This document shows, piece after piece, positions 1 through 7,454 of a stretch of 64,000 bases of DNA (position 1 is its first letter; each line of letters starts with the position of its first letter). Both the position numbers and the translations under genes were made by a program. This stretch comes from TMED8 sp038125725. Its GTDB lineage: Bacteria; Pseudomonadota; Alphaproteobacteria; Rhodospirillales; Casp-alpha2. The notes beneath the pieces are model-generated. The model did no database searches. It was not told the origin of the DNA and worked only from the letters and a program-made list of their open reading frames with translations. The stretch spans positions 67,068 to 131,067 of the forward strand of contig JAYPEK010000006.1 in NCBI GenBank assembly GCA_038125725.1, written 5' to 3'.

Positions 1-197
1 ATGCCTATCAGACCTGTCTCGACAAGGCGCCGCCGGCCATGGCCAAGGACGAGCAGTTCCAACGCCTGCTGACCGACAGTCTGCGATTCTTGAAGCGCAT
101 CGACCTGGCCATCGAAGAGAAGAACCCGACCACCGTCATCAATATCCTCAGGCGCGTGGTGTCTTCCAACAATATCCTGTGGATGCGCTTCGGCTGA
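1..197 (+). CDS. C-terminal end of an unidentified protein (5' end outside window)
   Basis: An open frame runs in from the left edge and stops with TGA at 195-197. The visible tail is about 64 residues, is mostly helical in character, and ends in ILWMRFG. It includes a charged helix around LLTDSLRFLKRIDLAIEEK. I do not recognise the family. It converges on the ccdA-like gene, whose stop lies 12 bases further on. The frame is open throughout and codon use matches the rest of the genome, which supports a real gene end rather than a chance frame. Confidence 0.5.
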   Translation, partial: AYQTCLDKAPPAMAKDEQFQRLLTDSLRFLKRIDLAIEEKNPTTVINILRRVVSSNNILWMRFG

Positions 198-209
198 GGC
201 TCTGCGCCG

Positions 210-953
210 TTAACCGGATTTCCCAAGCGCCGGAAAGGTTTCAAGCAGCCAATAGGCGACATCGGCAATGGAGCCGGTGAGGAACATCACCCCGGTGATC
301 ACCAAAAGCCCGCCCAGGATGCGTTCCACCATCAGCATGTGCCGTCGGGCCTTGCCCATGAAGGCCATGAATGGCTTCACCAGTAACGCAGCGGCCAGGA
401 ACGGAATGCCGAGCCCGGCCGAATAGACCGCCAGCAGCGACGCGCCGCGGCCGACCGAGTCCTCGCTGCCGGCAACGAACAGGATCGCTGCCAGCACCGG
501 TCCGACGCAGGGCGTCCATCCGAAGGCAAAGGCGAGGCCGATGATATAGGAGCCGATCAGGCCCGCCGGTTTGCTTTCCGCGTGGAAACGCGCCTCGCGG
601 TAAAGCAGGCCGATCTTGAATACGCCCATGAAATGCAGGCCGAGAATGACGATGACCGCGCCGGCGACCTTGGAGAGCAGGTCCAGGTATTCGCTGACCA
701 CCTGGCCGATGGCCGAGGCCGTGGCGCCCAGCGAGATGAAGACCGTGGAGAAGCCGAGCACGAAGGCGATCGCCGCGATGAACACGCGGCGCATGATCTT
801 CGGATCGGTCTGATTGTCGCCGGCGACCTGGTCGAGCGTCACGCCGCCCAGGAAGCACAGATACGGCGGCACCAGCGGCAGCACGCAAGGCGACAAAAAG
901 CTCAACAGGCCGGCGCCGAATGCGCCCGCATAGGTAACGTCAAATCCACCCAT
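210..953 (-). CDS. ccdA: CcdA/SoxV-type thiol-disulfide membrane transporter
   Basis: This 247-residue polytopic inner-membrane protein of the CcdA/DsbD-beta family carries reducing equivalents from cytoplasmic thioredoxin to periplasmic thiol proteins. The two family cysteines are visible: C23 in the SPCVLPLVPP motif of the first helix and C149 in GWTPCVGP. About six hydrophobic segments follow the usual pattern. It is the last gene of the sox operon, 38 bases after soxB, which matches the role of SoxV: keeping the SoxY carrier cysteine reduced, probably together with SoxW encoded on the other side of the operon. A general cytochrome c maturation role is also possible, since CcdA serves both and the SoxA/SoxX hemes need it. 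Confidence 0.9.
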   Translation of the reverse strand: MGGFDVTYAGAFGAGLLSFLSPCVLPLVPPYLCFLGGVTLDQVAGDNQTDPKIMRRVFIAAIAFVLGFSTVFISLGATASAIGQVVSEYLDLLSKVAGAVIVILGLHFMGVFKIGLLYREARFHAESKPAGLIGSYIIGLAFAFGWTPCVGPVLAAILFVAGSEDSVGRGASLLAVYSAGLGIPFLAAALLVKPFMAFMGKARRHMLMVERILGGLLVITGVMFLTGSIADVAYWLLETFPALGKSG

Positions 954-991
954 TTACGGATCCCCCCAAAGTGATCGCCCGGATCGGGCGC

Positions 992-2680
992 TTACGCGCC
1001 CTTGATCCGGATATTCTTGTTCTCGGGCACGGTGACGACTTTCTTTTTCGAGATGTAGTCGGAGAGCACGTCGTAGATCGGCGGCCCCTCAGTACCTTCG
1101 TTCACCGAAGCCCAGCCCGACACCACATACTCACGCGACGGGTCGATCGGCTTGCCGGTTTTCACCAACGTCATGTCGGTAATGCGCGAACCGATCGGCT
1201 TGTGGATGTCGATGGTGTAGGCCATGCCGCCGACGCGCACCATATCGCCGCCCTGTTGGTAATAGGGGTCGGTGTTGAACAGGTTGTCAGCGACATCCTC
1301 CAGGATGTCCTTCAACAGCTTGCCGGTCATTTTCGAGCGGTAGGCGTTGGGATAGGTGATGGCCGTCTGGTGATAGACATGGTCGACGGTGATGTCGGTG
1401 CCCGGCGGCAGGCTGGAGCCCCAGCGGAAGCCGGGCGACAGCGAGATCTCGGCGTCGCGTTCCTCAAGCAGCGCCTGGCAGATCAGATCGTCGAAGGTGC
1501 CGTTGAAATTGCCGCGTCGATAGAGGAGCGAGTCGGTGCGGCCCAGCACCCGGTTCAACTCCTTCTCGTGCGGCGCGCGGATTTTCTGGATCAGGGCGGC
1601 CATTTCCGGGTCCGGCGTAATCGCGTCCGAGAACACCGGGATCAGGCGGAACGCGTAGTTGGTGACCTGCTTGTTCTTCACTTCCAGATCGAGCCGTGCC
1701 AGGAACTTGCCGTGCGAACCGGACGCCACCAACAGCGTCTTGCCGACCTTGACCACGTGCGGCAGCGCATCGTGGGTGTGGCCGGTGAGAATCACGTCGA
1801 TCCCCTTGACGCGGCTGGCCAGCTTTCGGTCCACATCGAAGCCGTCGTGGCTGAGCAGCACCACCAGCTCGGCGCCCTCGGCGCGGGCCTCGTCGACGCG
1901 TTTCTGCACCAGTTTCTCGCGGATGCCGAAGGACCAGCTGGGCATCATGTAACGCGGGTTGGCGACGGGGGTATAGGGGAAGGCCTGGCCGATCATGGCG
2001 ATCTTGACGCCGCCACGTTCGAATGTGGCGGTCGAATCGAACACGGCTTCCTGCCATTCGTTGTCGACCACGTTGCCGGCCAGGAACGGGAAGTTGAGGG
2101 CTTCCTTCAGTTCCTCCACCCGCTCGGTGCCGTAGGTGAATTCCCAGTGCGCGGTCATGGCGTCGACGCCGAGTGCGTTCATGACATCGACCATGTCCTT
2201 GCCGTGGGTCTTCAGCGCCGTGTAGGAGCCCTGCCAGGTGTCGCCGCCGTCGAGCAGAAGCGTGTTGTCGGGGCGTTCGGCGCGGATCGCCTTGACCAGG
2301 GTCGCCATGCGGTCGAGACCGCCGACCTTGCCGTAGGTGCCGGCGAGCGAGCTGAAATCCTCGCTGGTCAGGGCATAGGCCTCGGGCGATTTGGCGGCGA
2401 TGCCGAATTTCTTCAGGGCATCCTTGCCGGTGATGTGCGGCACCAGGCCGTGCACTTCGCCAACGCCGAGGTTGATGGAGGGCTCGCGGAACCAGAGCGG
2501 CACCAACTGGGCGTGGCAGTCGGTGAAGTTGAGCAGCGTCACCTGTCCGACGGGATCGAACTTCAGCAGTTCGTCCTGGGTGATCGTCTGCTGCGCGGCG
2601 GCGCGTGAAAGCGCGCCCGGCGCGCCGGTCAGGACGGCCGTTGCGGCGGCCACTTGCAGAAATTCTCGACGATCTAACAT
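992..2680 (-). CDS. soxB: SoxB thiosulfohydrolase (S-sulfosulfanyl-L-cysteine sulfohydrolase)
   Basis: SoxB is the periplasmic di-manganese 5'-nucleotidase-like hydrolase that removes the terminal sulfone as sulfate from the SoxY-bound intermediate. The 562-residue protein begins with a Tat-type signal (DRREFLQVAAATAVLTG) ending near AAA. Metallophosphatase motifs follow: NFTDCHAQL near residue 52, DGGDTWQGS near 143, and the SHDGFD and GHTHD motifs further on, with a 5'-nucleotidase C-terminal domain from about residue 390. The length is normal for SoxB. It lies 112 bases after soxA, a gap that contains a strong hairpin, and 38 bases before the ccdA-like gene. Confidence 0.97.
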   Translation of the reverse strand: MLDRREFLQVAAATAVLTGAPGALSRAAAQQTITQDELLKFDPVGQVTLLNFTDCHAQLVPLWFREPSINLGVGEVHGLVPHITGKDALKKFGIAAKSPEAYALTSEDFSSLAGTYGKVGGLDRMATLVKAIRAERPDNTLLLDGGDTWQGSYTALKTHGKDMVDVMNALGVDAMTAHWEFTYGTERVEELKEALNFPFLAGNVVDNEWQEAVFDSTATFERGGVKIAMIGQAFPYTPVANPRYMMPSWSFGIREKLVQKRVDEARAEGAELVVLLSHDGFDVDRKLASRVKGIDVILTGHTHDALPHVVKVGKTLLVASGSHGKFLARLDLEVKNKQVTNYAFRLIPVFSDAITPDPEMAALIQKIRAPHEKELNRVLGRTDSLLYRRGNFNGTFDDLICQALLEERDAEISLSPGFRWGSSLPPGTDITVDHVYHQTAITYPNAYRSKMTGKLLKDILEDVADNLFNTDPYYQQGGDMVRVGGMAYTIDIHKPIGSRITDMTLVKTGKPIDPSREYVVSGWASVNEGTEGPPIYDVLSDYISKKKVVTVPENKNIRIKGA

Positions 2681-2744
2681 CTCACAGCTCTCCCTTTAAG
2701 GTGCGCTCCGTTGCATTCGGTCAGCGGTGGGCGGGCAAAAAGAA

Positions 2745-2772
2745 GGGGGATGCGAAAGGTTTCGCATCCCCC
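2745..2772 (-). terminator. Strong hairpin between soxA and soxB
   Basis: A perfect 13-base inverted repeat (2745-2757 with 2760-2772, stem GGGGGATGCGAAA) is separated by only two bases. On the minus strand it is followed by CTTCTTTTTGC, so it looks like a leaky intrinsic terminator or a 3' stabilising stem for the soxXYZA part of the transcript. It sits inside the operon, so it would reduce soxB-ccdA expression relative to soxXYZA rather than end transcription fully. The structure is seen directly; its effect is inferred. Confidence 0.7.
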
Positions 2773-2792
2773 GATTTGTTTTTCGTGACGGA

Positions 2793-3611
2793 TCAGTTCC
2801 GGACGGCGGGGGTTTCCACCGGGAGGCCCCGGCCCCGCCAGGCAACGTAAAGCTCCAGGTTCACGTATTCGTCCGCACCGTATTTCAACGGAGTCGCGCG
2901 AATGTTCTTGTTGCAGCCCCGGAAGCGGCGATGCACGGAGCCGACCTTCTGCCATTTCAGGCGGTAGGTCGGGAAGCCGTTGATCTGGCCCTGCGAGAGG
3001 CGGTTGGCACGGGCCATGTTGCCGGCGTTGTCCTCGTGGCAGTGCTTGCAGGCCATGTCGAGCTGGCCGCGGCGCTCGTAGTAGAATTCCTTGCCCTTGG
3101 CAAAGAACGGCGCCGCTTCGTCGTCGATGCTGACATTGACCGGCATGCCGCGGGACTGATGACGCACGTAGATGGTTGTCGCCAGAAGTTCGTTGGATTC
3201 CCACTTCCACGGCTTCGCCTGCATGCGTTCAGTGCGGCAGATGTTGATCTGCTGCTCAAGGCTTTTCAGCTTCTTGAGCTTCGGATCGTACTTCGGATAG
3301 ACCGCAGCGACACCTTTCATGGAATCGACCGCGTCGTTGTGGCAGGACTGGCAGGACTTGCCCGCATTGCCATCGACCGAGTTCCAAACCTGTTCGCCGT
3401 CTTCAACCCAGATCATCGCCGGGTTTTCGAAGTCGTCATCCTGGATGGCCTTGGTTTCGGGTTCCATGTAGGTGTAACCGCTGCGCCGGTCATCGACTTC
3501 CATCTTGCCGAGCAGCGGGCTGTTGTGGTCTGCGTGGGCGGTCGACGCGAAGCTCGCCGCGATGAGTGCGGCGGCGCCGAACGCCATGGCACCCAGATAA
3601 GCCTTTTTCAT
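2793..3611 (-). CDS. soxA: SoxA, diheme L-cysteine S-thiosulfotransferase subunit
   Basis: SoxA pairs with SoxX to couple thiosulfate oxidatively to the SoxY cysteine in the periplasm. The 272-residue precursor has a Sec signal peptide (cleavage near AHA-DHN, residue 27). Two c-type heme sites are visible: CQSCH at residues 87-91 and CKHCH at 188-192, making this the diheme form. The active-site cysteine, which carries a persulfide in the known enzyme, is C233 in RGCNKN. The gene is 22 bases after soxZ in the same operon. The matching heme protein SoxX is encoded at the operon's head. Confidence 0.96.
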   Translation of the reverse strand: MKKAYLGAMAFGAAALIAASFASTAHADHNSPLLGKMEVDDRRSGYTYMEPETKAIQDDDFENPAMIWVEDGEQVWNSVDGNAGKSCQSCHNDAVDSMKGVAAVYPKYDPKLKKLKSLEQQINICRTERMQAKPWKWESNELLATTIYVRHQSRGMPVNVSIDDEAAPFFAKGKEFYYERRGQLDMACKHCHEDNAGNMARANRLSQGQINGFPTYRLKWQKVGSVHRRFRGCNKNIRATPLKYGADEYVNLELYVAWRGRGLPVETPAVRN

Positions 3612-3633
3612 AAGTCATCTCCCCCTGATTGGA

Positions 3634-3960
3634 TTAGGACACCGCAACCTTGGCGGTTTTCTTCACGGTCTTTCCGGCATCATCGGTCCAGGCCATTTCC
3701 AGCGAACCGCTTTCCTCGGCCTTCACGTAGAAAGCCAGGTAGGGGTTGGCCGAAACGGCCGGGTGCCAATCGGCGGAGAAAACTTCCTTGCCGTTGTAGG
3801 TGCACACGAATTTGTTGATGATGTCGCGAGGAATCTTGTTGCCTTTTTTGTCCTTGCGCACCCCAGTTTCCATTTTGTGGGAAATCAGGGTCTTGATCAG
3901 AAATGCCTCACCCTTCTTCGCGGACTTCGGCGCCTTCACGCGAGCTTTGGTTTTCGCCAT
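3634..3960 (-). CDS. soxZ: SoxZ, sulfur-compound chelating protein
   Basis: SoxZ is the immunoglobulin-fold partner of SoxY; together they form the carrier to which sulfur intermediates are bound. The 108-residue protein has the family features: a basic N-terminus, the segment HKMETGVRKDKKGNKIPRDI near residues 28-47, and WHPAVSANPY near 66-75. As usual for SoxZ it has no signal peptide of its own and would be co-exported with SoxY, which carries a Tat signal. It lies 21 bases after soxY and 22 before soxA. Confidence 0.96.
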   Translation of the reverse strand: MAKTKARVKAPKSAKKGEAFLIKTLISHKMETGVRKDKKGNKIPRDIINKFVCTYNGKEVFSADWHPAVSANPYLAFYVKAEESGSLEMAWTDDAGKTVKKTAKVAVS

Positions 3961-3981
3961 TTTTCTAACTCCTCTCTGCGC

Positions 3982-4461
3982 TCAGCCGCCGCAGCCGCCG
4001 ATGGTGACTTTGACTTCGGCCTTCGCCATGGTGAACGATCCGTCGCTCATTTCTGCGAGCGTCACGACGTTCTGGGTCTTGGCCAAACGAATGCGGGTCG
4101 ACACGTAAGCCTTGCCGGACGCCGGCGTGAAGTGGAACGAAGCCACGTCCGGGCTCGGGTTGCCGTCGGCCCAGACATGCAGCGACTTGACGTAATTCGA
4201 GTCGGACATGGGGCTGTCGACGGAAATGGTGATCGGCACGGTGGAACCGTTTTCCGCGATCTGCGGCGTGTCCATGCTGATATTGCCCGATCCCGCGGCC
4301 TTGCCGCCGGTCACTTTGGCAATTGCCGCGTCGACGGCTTTGGCGTCGGCGAAAGCGGGGCCGGCAATGCCGATTCCCATCGCGGCCACGGTGCCGGCGC
4401 CGAACAGAGAAAGCAGTTCGCGGCGGCTGACCTGGCGCGTTTCCAAGGTCTTGTTGGTCAT
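3982..4461 (-). CDS. soxY: SoxY, thiosulfate carrier protein
   Basis: SoxY holds sulfur intermediates on a C-terminal cysteine swinging arm. The 159-residue precursor has a Tat signal (SRRELLSLFGAG near residues 12-23, cleavage near AFA-DA) and ends in VTIGGCGG, the invariant carrier motif with the cysteine third from the end. An Ig-like beta domain lies between. It follows soxX by 31 bases and precedes soxZ, the usual YZ pair. Confidence 0.97.
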   Translation of the reverse strand: MTNKTLETRQVSRRELLSLFGAGTVAAMGIGIAGPAFADAKAVDAAIAKVTGGKAAGSGNISMDTPQIAENGSTVPITISVDSPMSDSNYVKSLHVWADGNPSPDVASFHFTPASGKAYVSTRIRLAKTQNVVTLAEMSDGSFTMAKAEVKVTIGGCGG

Positions 4462-4492
4462 GGTTTTCTCCTCAAAATCTTTGAAGCGTGGA

Positions 4493-4954
4493 TTATTTCA
4501 AGGTCATCAGGTAGGCGACGATGTCTTCCACGTCCTGCGCGGAAATGATCGTCTTGCCCTTGAAGTTCTTCAAAACCGCCGTGTAGCCGCTTTCGCGGTA
4601 GAACGACGGCATGATGGTGTCCTCGTTGACGACCTTTGGATCGACGACACGGAGCCGAATTTCGGCCTCCGTATAGCGCGAGCCTACGCCATTCAGGTCG
4701 GGACCGATGGTGCCATGGAACAGTTGTTCTGGGATCGGCATCTTGTGGCAGGCTAGGCAGTTGCCCTTCTTGCGATGGATGGCCAATTTGCGCCCGTTCG
4801 CCGGGTCGCCGGCTTTCCCGGTCAGTGACTTGGGAATCTCATGGTCATCGACGATCTTGTATTTCGCCATTTCCGCCGCCCGGACTCCATCCGTGGAGAC
4901 GGCAAGCGACATCGCAACCCCGATGGCCGCAATGGCCAGAGTTCGTAGTGCCAA
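4493..4954 (-). CDS. soxX: SoxX, monoheme cytochrome c subunit of SoxAX
   Basis: SoxX is the electron-accepting cytochrome of the SoxAX complex. The chosen start is TTG at 4952-4954, because GGAGGAGG lies just upstream at the correct spacing and a signal peptide begins there (ALRTLAIAAIGVAMSLAVS, cleavage near VRA-AE). The frame stays open another 540 bases upstream, but that extension has no signal or family similarity and covers the promoter. The protein is then 153 residues with one heme site, CLACH at residues 66-70, and a likely axial methionine in TIMPSFY. It is the first gene of soxXYZAB-ccdA. Confidence 0.93.
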   Translation of the reverse strand: MALRTLAIAAIGVAMSLAVSTDGVRAAEMAKYKIVDDHEIPKSLTGKAGDPANGRKLAIHRKKGNCLACHKMPIPEQLFHGTIGPDLNGVGSRYTEAEIRLRVVDPKVVNEDTIMPSFYRESGYTAVLKNFKGKTIISAQDVEDIVAYLMTLK

Positions 4955-5288
4955 GGTTTTTCTCCTCCTCCAAATTTCGCCACCTCGTATCTTTGATGGC
5001 CGTTGATTGATCTTATTCGGCCGACGGAGATGAAGATAGCGTAAAAAAGTTTCCCCGATCAATCTAATCATATTCGAAAAATATAAATCATCAAGTGAGA
5101 AGTCACAAAAGTTGCGCGGAATTGTATGGTGTGGCGCAAAGCCACTGTTCACGGTGTTTTGAGTGCCACCGCCAAGGCCGCTTGCCGCTGCCCATTGCGG
5201 CAAAGCGGCGCCGAGGCTACCATCGACGGTCAGACCATCGTATTCAACGGGCGGGCCTAGCGCCGGTCCAGCAAGGGAGGGAGTTGCG
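4955..5288. promoter_or_regulatory. Divergent soxX / soxW control region
   Basis: This 334-base gap separates the sox operon (minus) from soxW (plus). It is AT-rich between about 5015 and 5105, against a GC-rich background. An inverted repeat ATATT-N5-AATAT lies at 5070-5084, containing TTCGAA, and could be an operator. I see no convincing -35/-10 pair that I would name for either direction, and no ATTC-N8-GAAT site here, unlike the tusA promoter. The part from 5160 to 5280 is GC-rich and reads open in the soxW frame, but it has no signal peptide or family similarity. Confidence 0.55.
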
Positions 5289-5915
5289 ATGAATGCACGT
5301 TTTGCCGCCGTCCTGATGGCGCTCTTGGCAGGGGCGATGCTCGCCACAGCCGGCGCCCATGCCGACGAGAAAAAACTGCCGAAGGCCGAAGTCAACGATT
5401 CAGGCCTGCATGTGCAGCCTTGGTTCCGCGACACGTTTCTCGATCTCGGCGAGGATATCGCCGAGGCCAAGGCCGAGGGCAAGCAACTGGCCATTATCTG
5501 GGAACAGAAAGGCTGTCCCTATTGCCGCGAGATGCACGACGTGAACCTGCGCATCCCCGAGGTCGTCGACTACATCAAGGAGCACTTCTTCGTGGTGCAG
5601 CTCAACCTATGGGGCGACCGCGACGTCACCGACGTCGACGGCGAGCAGACCACCGAGAAGAAGCTCGGCCGCAAATACCGGGTGCAGTTCACCCCGACGA
5701 TCCACTTCTTCCCGGCCAATGCCGAGGCTGGCAAGGTGTCGGGCCGCGATCTCGAGGTCTGGCGGCTGCTCGGCTACTGGAAGCCGTTCCACTTCAAGCA
5801 CACCTTCCAGTACGTGCACGAAAAGGGCTATGACACGGAGCCCAACTTCCAGCGCTGGCTGCAGGGTGTCGCCGAGGAATATCAGGCGCAGGGCAAGGAA
5901 GTGAACCTCTGGTAG
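5289..5915 (+). CDS. soxW: SoxW, periplasmic thioredoxin-like protein
   Basis: The 208-residue protein has a Sec signal peptide (cleavage near GAHA-DE, residue 26) and a thioredoxin fold with the redox motif GCPYC at residues 75-79. A cis-proline follows in QFTPTIHFF. SoxW-type proteins take electrons from the CcdA/SoxV transporter and are thought to reduce the SoxY cysteine or its adducts. The ATG at 5289 is preferred over an upstream in-frame start because AAGGGAGGG sits just before it and the signal peptide begins there. It is transcribed away from soxX, and its end lies 16 bases from the convergent YeeE gene. Confidence 0.88.
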   Translation: MNARFAAVLMALLAGAMLATAGAHADEKKLPKAEVNDSGLHVQPWFRDTFLDLGEDIAEAKAEGKQLAIIWEQKGCPYCREMHDVNLRIPEVVDYIKEHFFVVQLNLWGDRDVTDVDGEQTTEKKLGRKYRVQFTPTIHFFPANAEAGKVSGRDLEVWRLLGYWKPFHFKHTFQYVHEKGYDTEPNFQRWLQGVAEEYQAQGKEVNLW

Positions 5916-5931
5916 CGAAGGACGGGCGGCG

Positions 5932-7035
5932 TCATTCGCCGCCGAACATCGCTTTCAGCGCCCCGCCGAGGCTGCCTTCCTCGAGGTATTTCATGCCGTA
6001 GACGCCACCGGCGATGATCGACACCAGCGCGATCAGCGAGCCCAGCGCCAGCGTCGACATGCCGGTCAGGCCCTGGCCGATGGTGCAGCCCAGGGCCAGC
6101 ACGCCGCCGACGCCCATGATCGCGGCGCCGATGATGTGGCGCACCATGTCATCGGCGTCGTTGAAGGCTTCCAGGCGAAACTCGCCGGCGCCCTTGGCGG
6201 CGATGAAGGCGCCGACGATGACGCCGCCGACCACGGCGATGCCGAAGTTGATGGTGGTGCCCGAGAAGGTCATCAGGTACTGCAGGCTCTCGCCGACCGG
6301 GTTGACGAAGGTGAAGGACGCCAGCGGCGTCGGTTCGAAATCGTCGAAGCCGACGACGCCGGTGACGTACCAGGCCGCCGGCACCAGGGCGCCGAGGATC
6401 AGCCCGCCGGCGATATCGCGCTTCGATTCCCGGAACTCGGCGCTCTTGAAGCAGAACGCCAATATCCCGATGACAAACACCGCCGCGACCAGGAGGCGCG
6501 CGGTCTCCGCCTCCATGCCGGTGAGCATGGCGAGGAAATCGGGAATGCCCTGTGCGTCGAGCCCGGCCGCTTCCAGGTCCACGTTGGACGCCGTTTCCAG
6601 TTCGACGCGCGCCAGGCCGATCAGGCCGCGCACCGTCATGTAGGCGAAGACGCCCATCACCAGCGCCACCACCAGCGATTTCAGGTTGCCCGCCCCCAGT
6701 CGCACCAGGGTCTTGTTGCCGCAGCCGCCGGTCATGGTCATGCCGAATCCGAACAGCAGCCCGCCCAGGACGGCGCCGGCCCAGCCGAATTTGGTGGTCA
6801 GGTAGATCGATCCGTCCAGGTCGACCATTTCGCCCATGTGCATGGCCTGGCTGCCCAGGATGGCGACGGCGATGGCCAGCATCCAGGCGCGGAAGCGATT
6901 CAAGTCGCCCATGAAGACCATGTCCGAAATGGCGCCCATGGTGCAGAAGTTGGTGCGATGCGCGGTGGCGCCGAACGCCATGCCAAGCCCAAACCCGAGC
7001 CCGGCCACGATCCAGATCGTCGGCAAGTCTTCCAT
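5932..7035 (-). CDS. YeeE/YedE family transporter, likely thiosulfate or sulfur-compound importer
   Basis: This 367-residue, very hydrophobic protein is of the YeeE/YedE (TsuA-like, SoxT-like) family. The three cysteine sites thought to relay thiosulfate by S-H contacts in that family are present: C31 in HRTNFCTMG, C105 in GGCGNKTLVRLG and C317 in LGCTIGQG. The duplicated half structure is visible as two sets of membrane segments split by a loop near residues 150-175. It diverges from tusA across a 169-base promoter region. The YeeE plus TusA pair is a known functional unit, and its placement beside sox points to import of thiosulfate or delivery of sulfane sulfur to the cytoplasm. Confidence 0.9.
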   Translation of the reverse strand: MEDLPTIWIVAGLGFGLGMAFGATAHRTNFCTMGAISDMVFMGDLNRFRAWMLAIAVAILGSQAMHMGEMVDLDGSIYLTTKFGWAGAVLGGLLFGFGMTMTGGCGNKTLVRLGAGNLKSLVVALVMGVFAYMTVRGLIGLARVELETASNVDLEAAGLDAQGIPDFLAMLTGMEAETARLLVAAVFVIGILAFCFKSAEFRESKRDIAGGLILGALVPAAWYVTGVVGFDDFEPTPLASFTFVNPVGESLQYLMTFSGTTINFGIAVVGGVIVGAFIAAKGAGEFRLEAFNDADDMVRHIIGAAIMGVGGVLALGCTIGQGLTGMSTLALGSLIALVSIIAGGVYGMKYLEEGSLGGALKAMFGGE

Positions 7036-7090
7036 GGTGAAACCTTCCCAATTTGGTTTTACGGTTTTGCGGATTCATAGATGGATTGCG

Positions 7091-7106
7091 ATTCCACCGC
7101 AAGAAT
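7091..7106. promoter_or_regulatory. ATTC-N8-GAAT palindrome, candidate ArsR-type (SqrR/BigR-like) operator
   Basis: ATTC at 7091-7094 and GAAT at 7103-7106 are separated by exactly eight bases, and the outer G/C pair also matches (GATTC-N8-GAATC). This is the core I recall for persulfide-sensing ArsR-family repressors of sulfide and thiosulfate genes. It lies between the divergent YeeE and tusA genes. No arsR-type gene is in the window. Confidence 0.5.
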
Positions 7107-7111
7107 CACTT

Positions 7112-7123
7112 TACATTAATGTA
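7112..7123. promoter_or_regulatory. Perfect 12-base palindrome in the YeeE/tusA promoter
   Basis: TACATTAATGTA is a perfect palindrome in the AT-rich part of the divergent promoter, five bases after the ATTC-N8-GAAT element. It may be a second operator or part of the core promoter. It is seen directly; its function is unknown. Confidence 0.35.
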
Positions 7124-7204
7124 TATTGATATTTTTCTATGGGCCTCGATATAATTTTCGCGCGGTCGGGACGGTCGCGCGTTTGGAAAGGAAACAGGTA
7201 CGTC

Positions 7205-7429
7205 ATGGCGACACAGACTTTGGACGCGAAGGGGCTCAATTGCCCGATGCCGATCATGAAGGCGAAAAAGGCGATGAAAGGCCTGAGCTCGGGCGAAACG
7301 CTGGCCATCGAAGCCACCGATCCGGGTTCCGTGAAGGACTTCGAAGCTTTCTGCCGCGCCACCGGCAACGAACTGATGGAATCCGGCGAAACCGGCGGCG
7401 TCTTCACCTTCCTGCTGAAGAAAAGCTGA
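7205..7429 (+). CDS. tusA: TusA-family sulfurtransferase
   Basis: TusA proteins carry sulfane sulfur on a single cysteine to cytoplasmic acceptors. The 74-residue product has the family signature LNCPMPIMKAKKAMK, with the active cysteine at residue 13 (CPxP), and the rest fits the small alpha/beta TusA fold. The ATG at 7205 has GGAAAGGAAA upstream; an in-frame start at 7139 would add a tail with no similarity. Its divergent partner is a YeeE transporter, the standard association, so it probably receives sulfur from the imported compound. A role in tRNA thiolation cannot be excluded. Confidence 0.92.
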   Translation: MATQTLDAKGLNCPMPIMKAKKAMKGLSSGETLAIEATDPGSVKDFEAFCRATGNELMESGETGGVFTFLLKKS

Positions 7430-7454
7430 GCCCCGCGCGCTCGCTTCCTAAACG

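Noticed and set aside
971..2608. A long open frame antisense to soxB
   Set aside because: It is a mirror of the GC-rich soxB codons; no domain, signal or ribosome site, and soxB is certain.
4955..5494. 540-base upstream extension of soxX
   Set aside because: It covers the divergent promoter, has no similarity and lacks a signal; the TTG start with GGAGGAGG is better.
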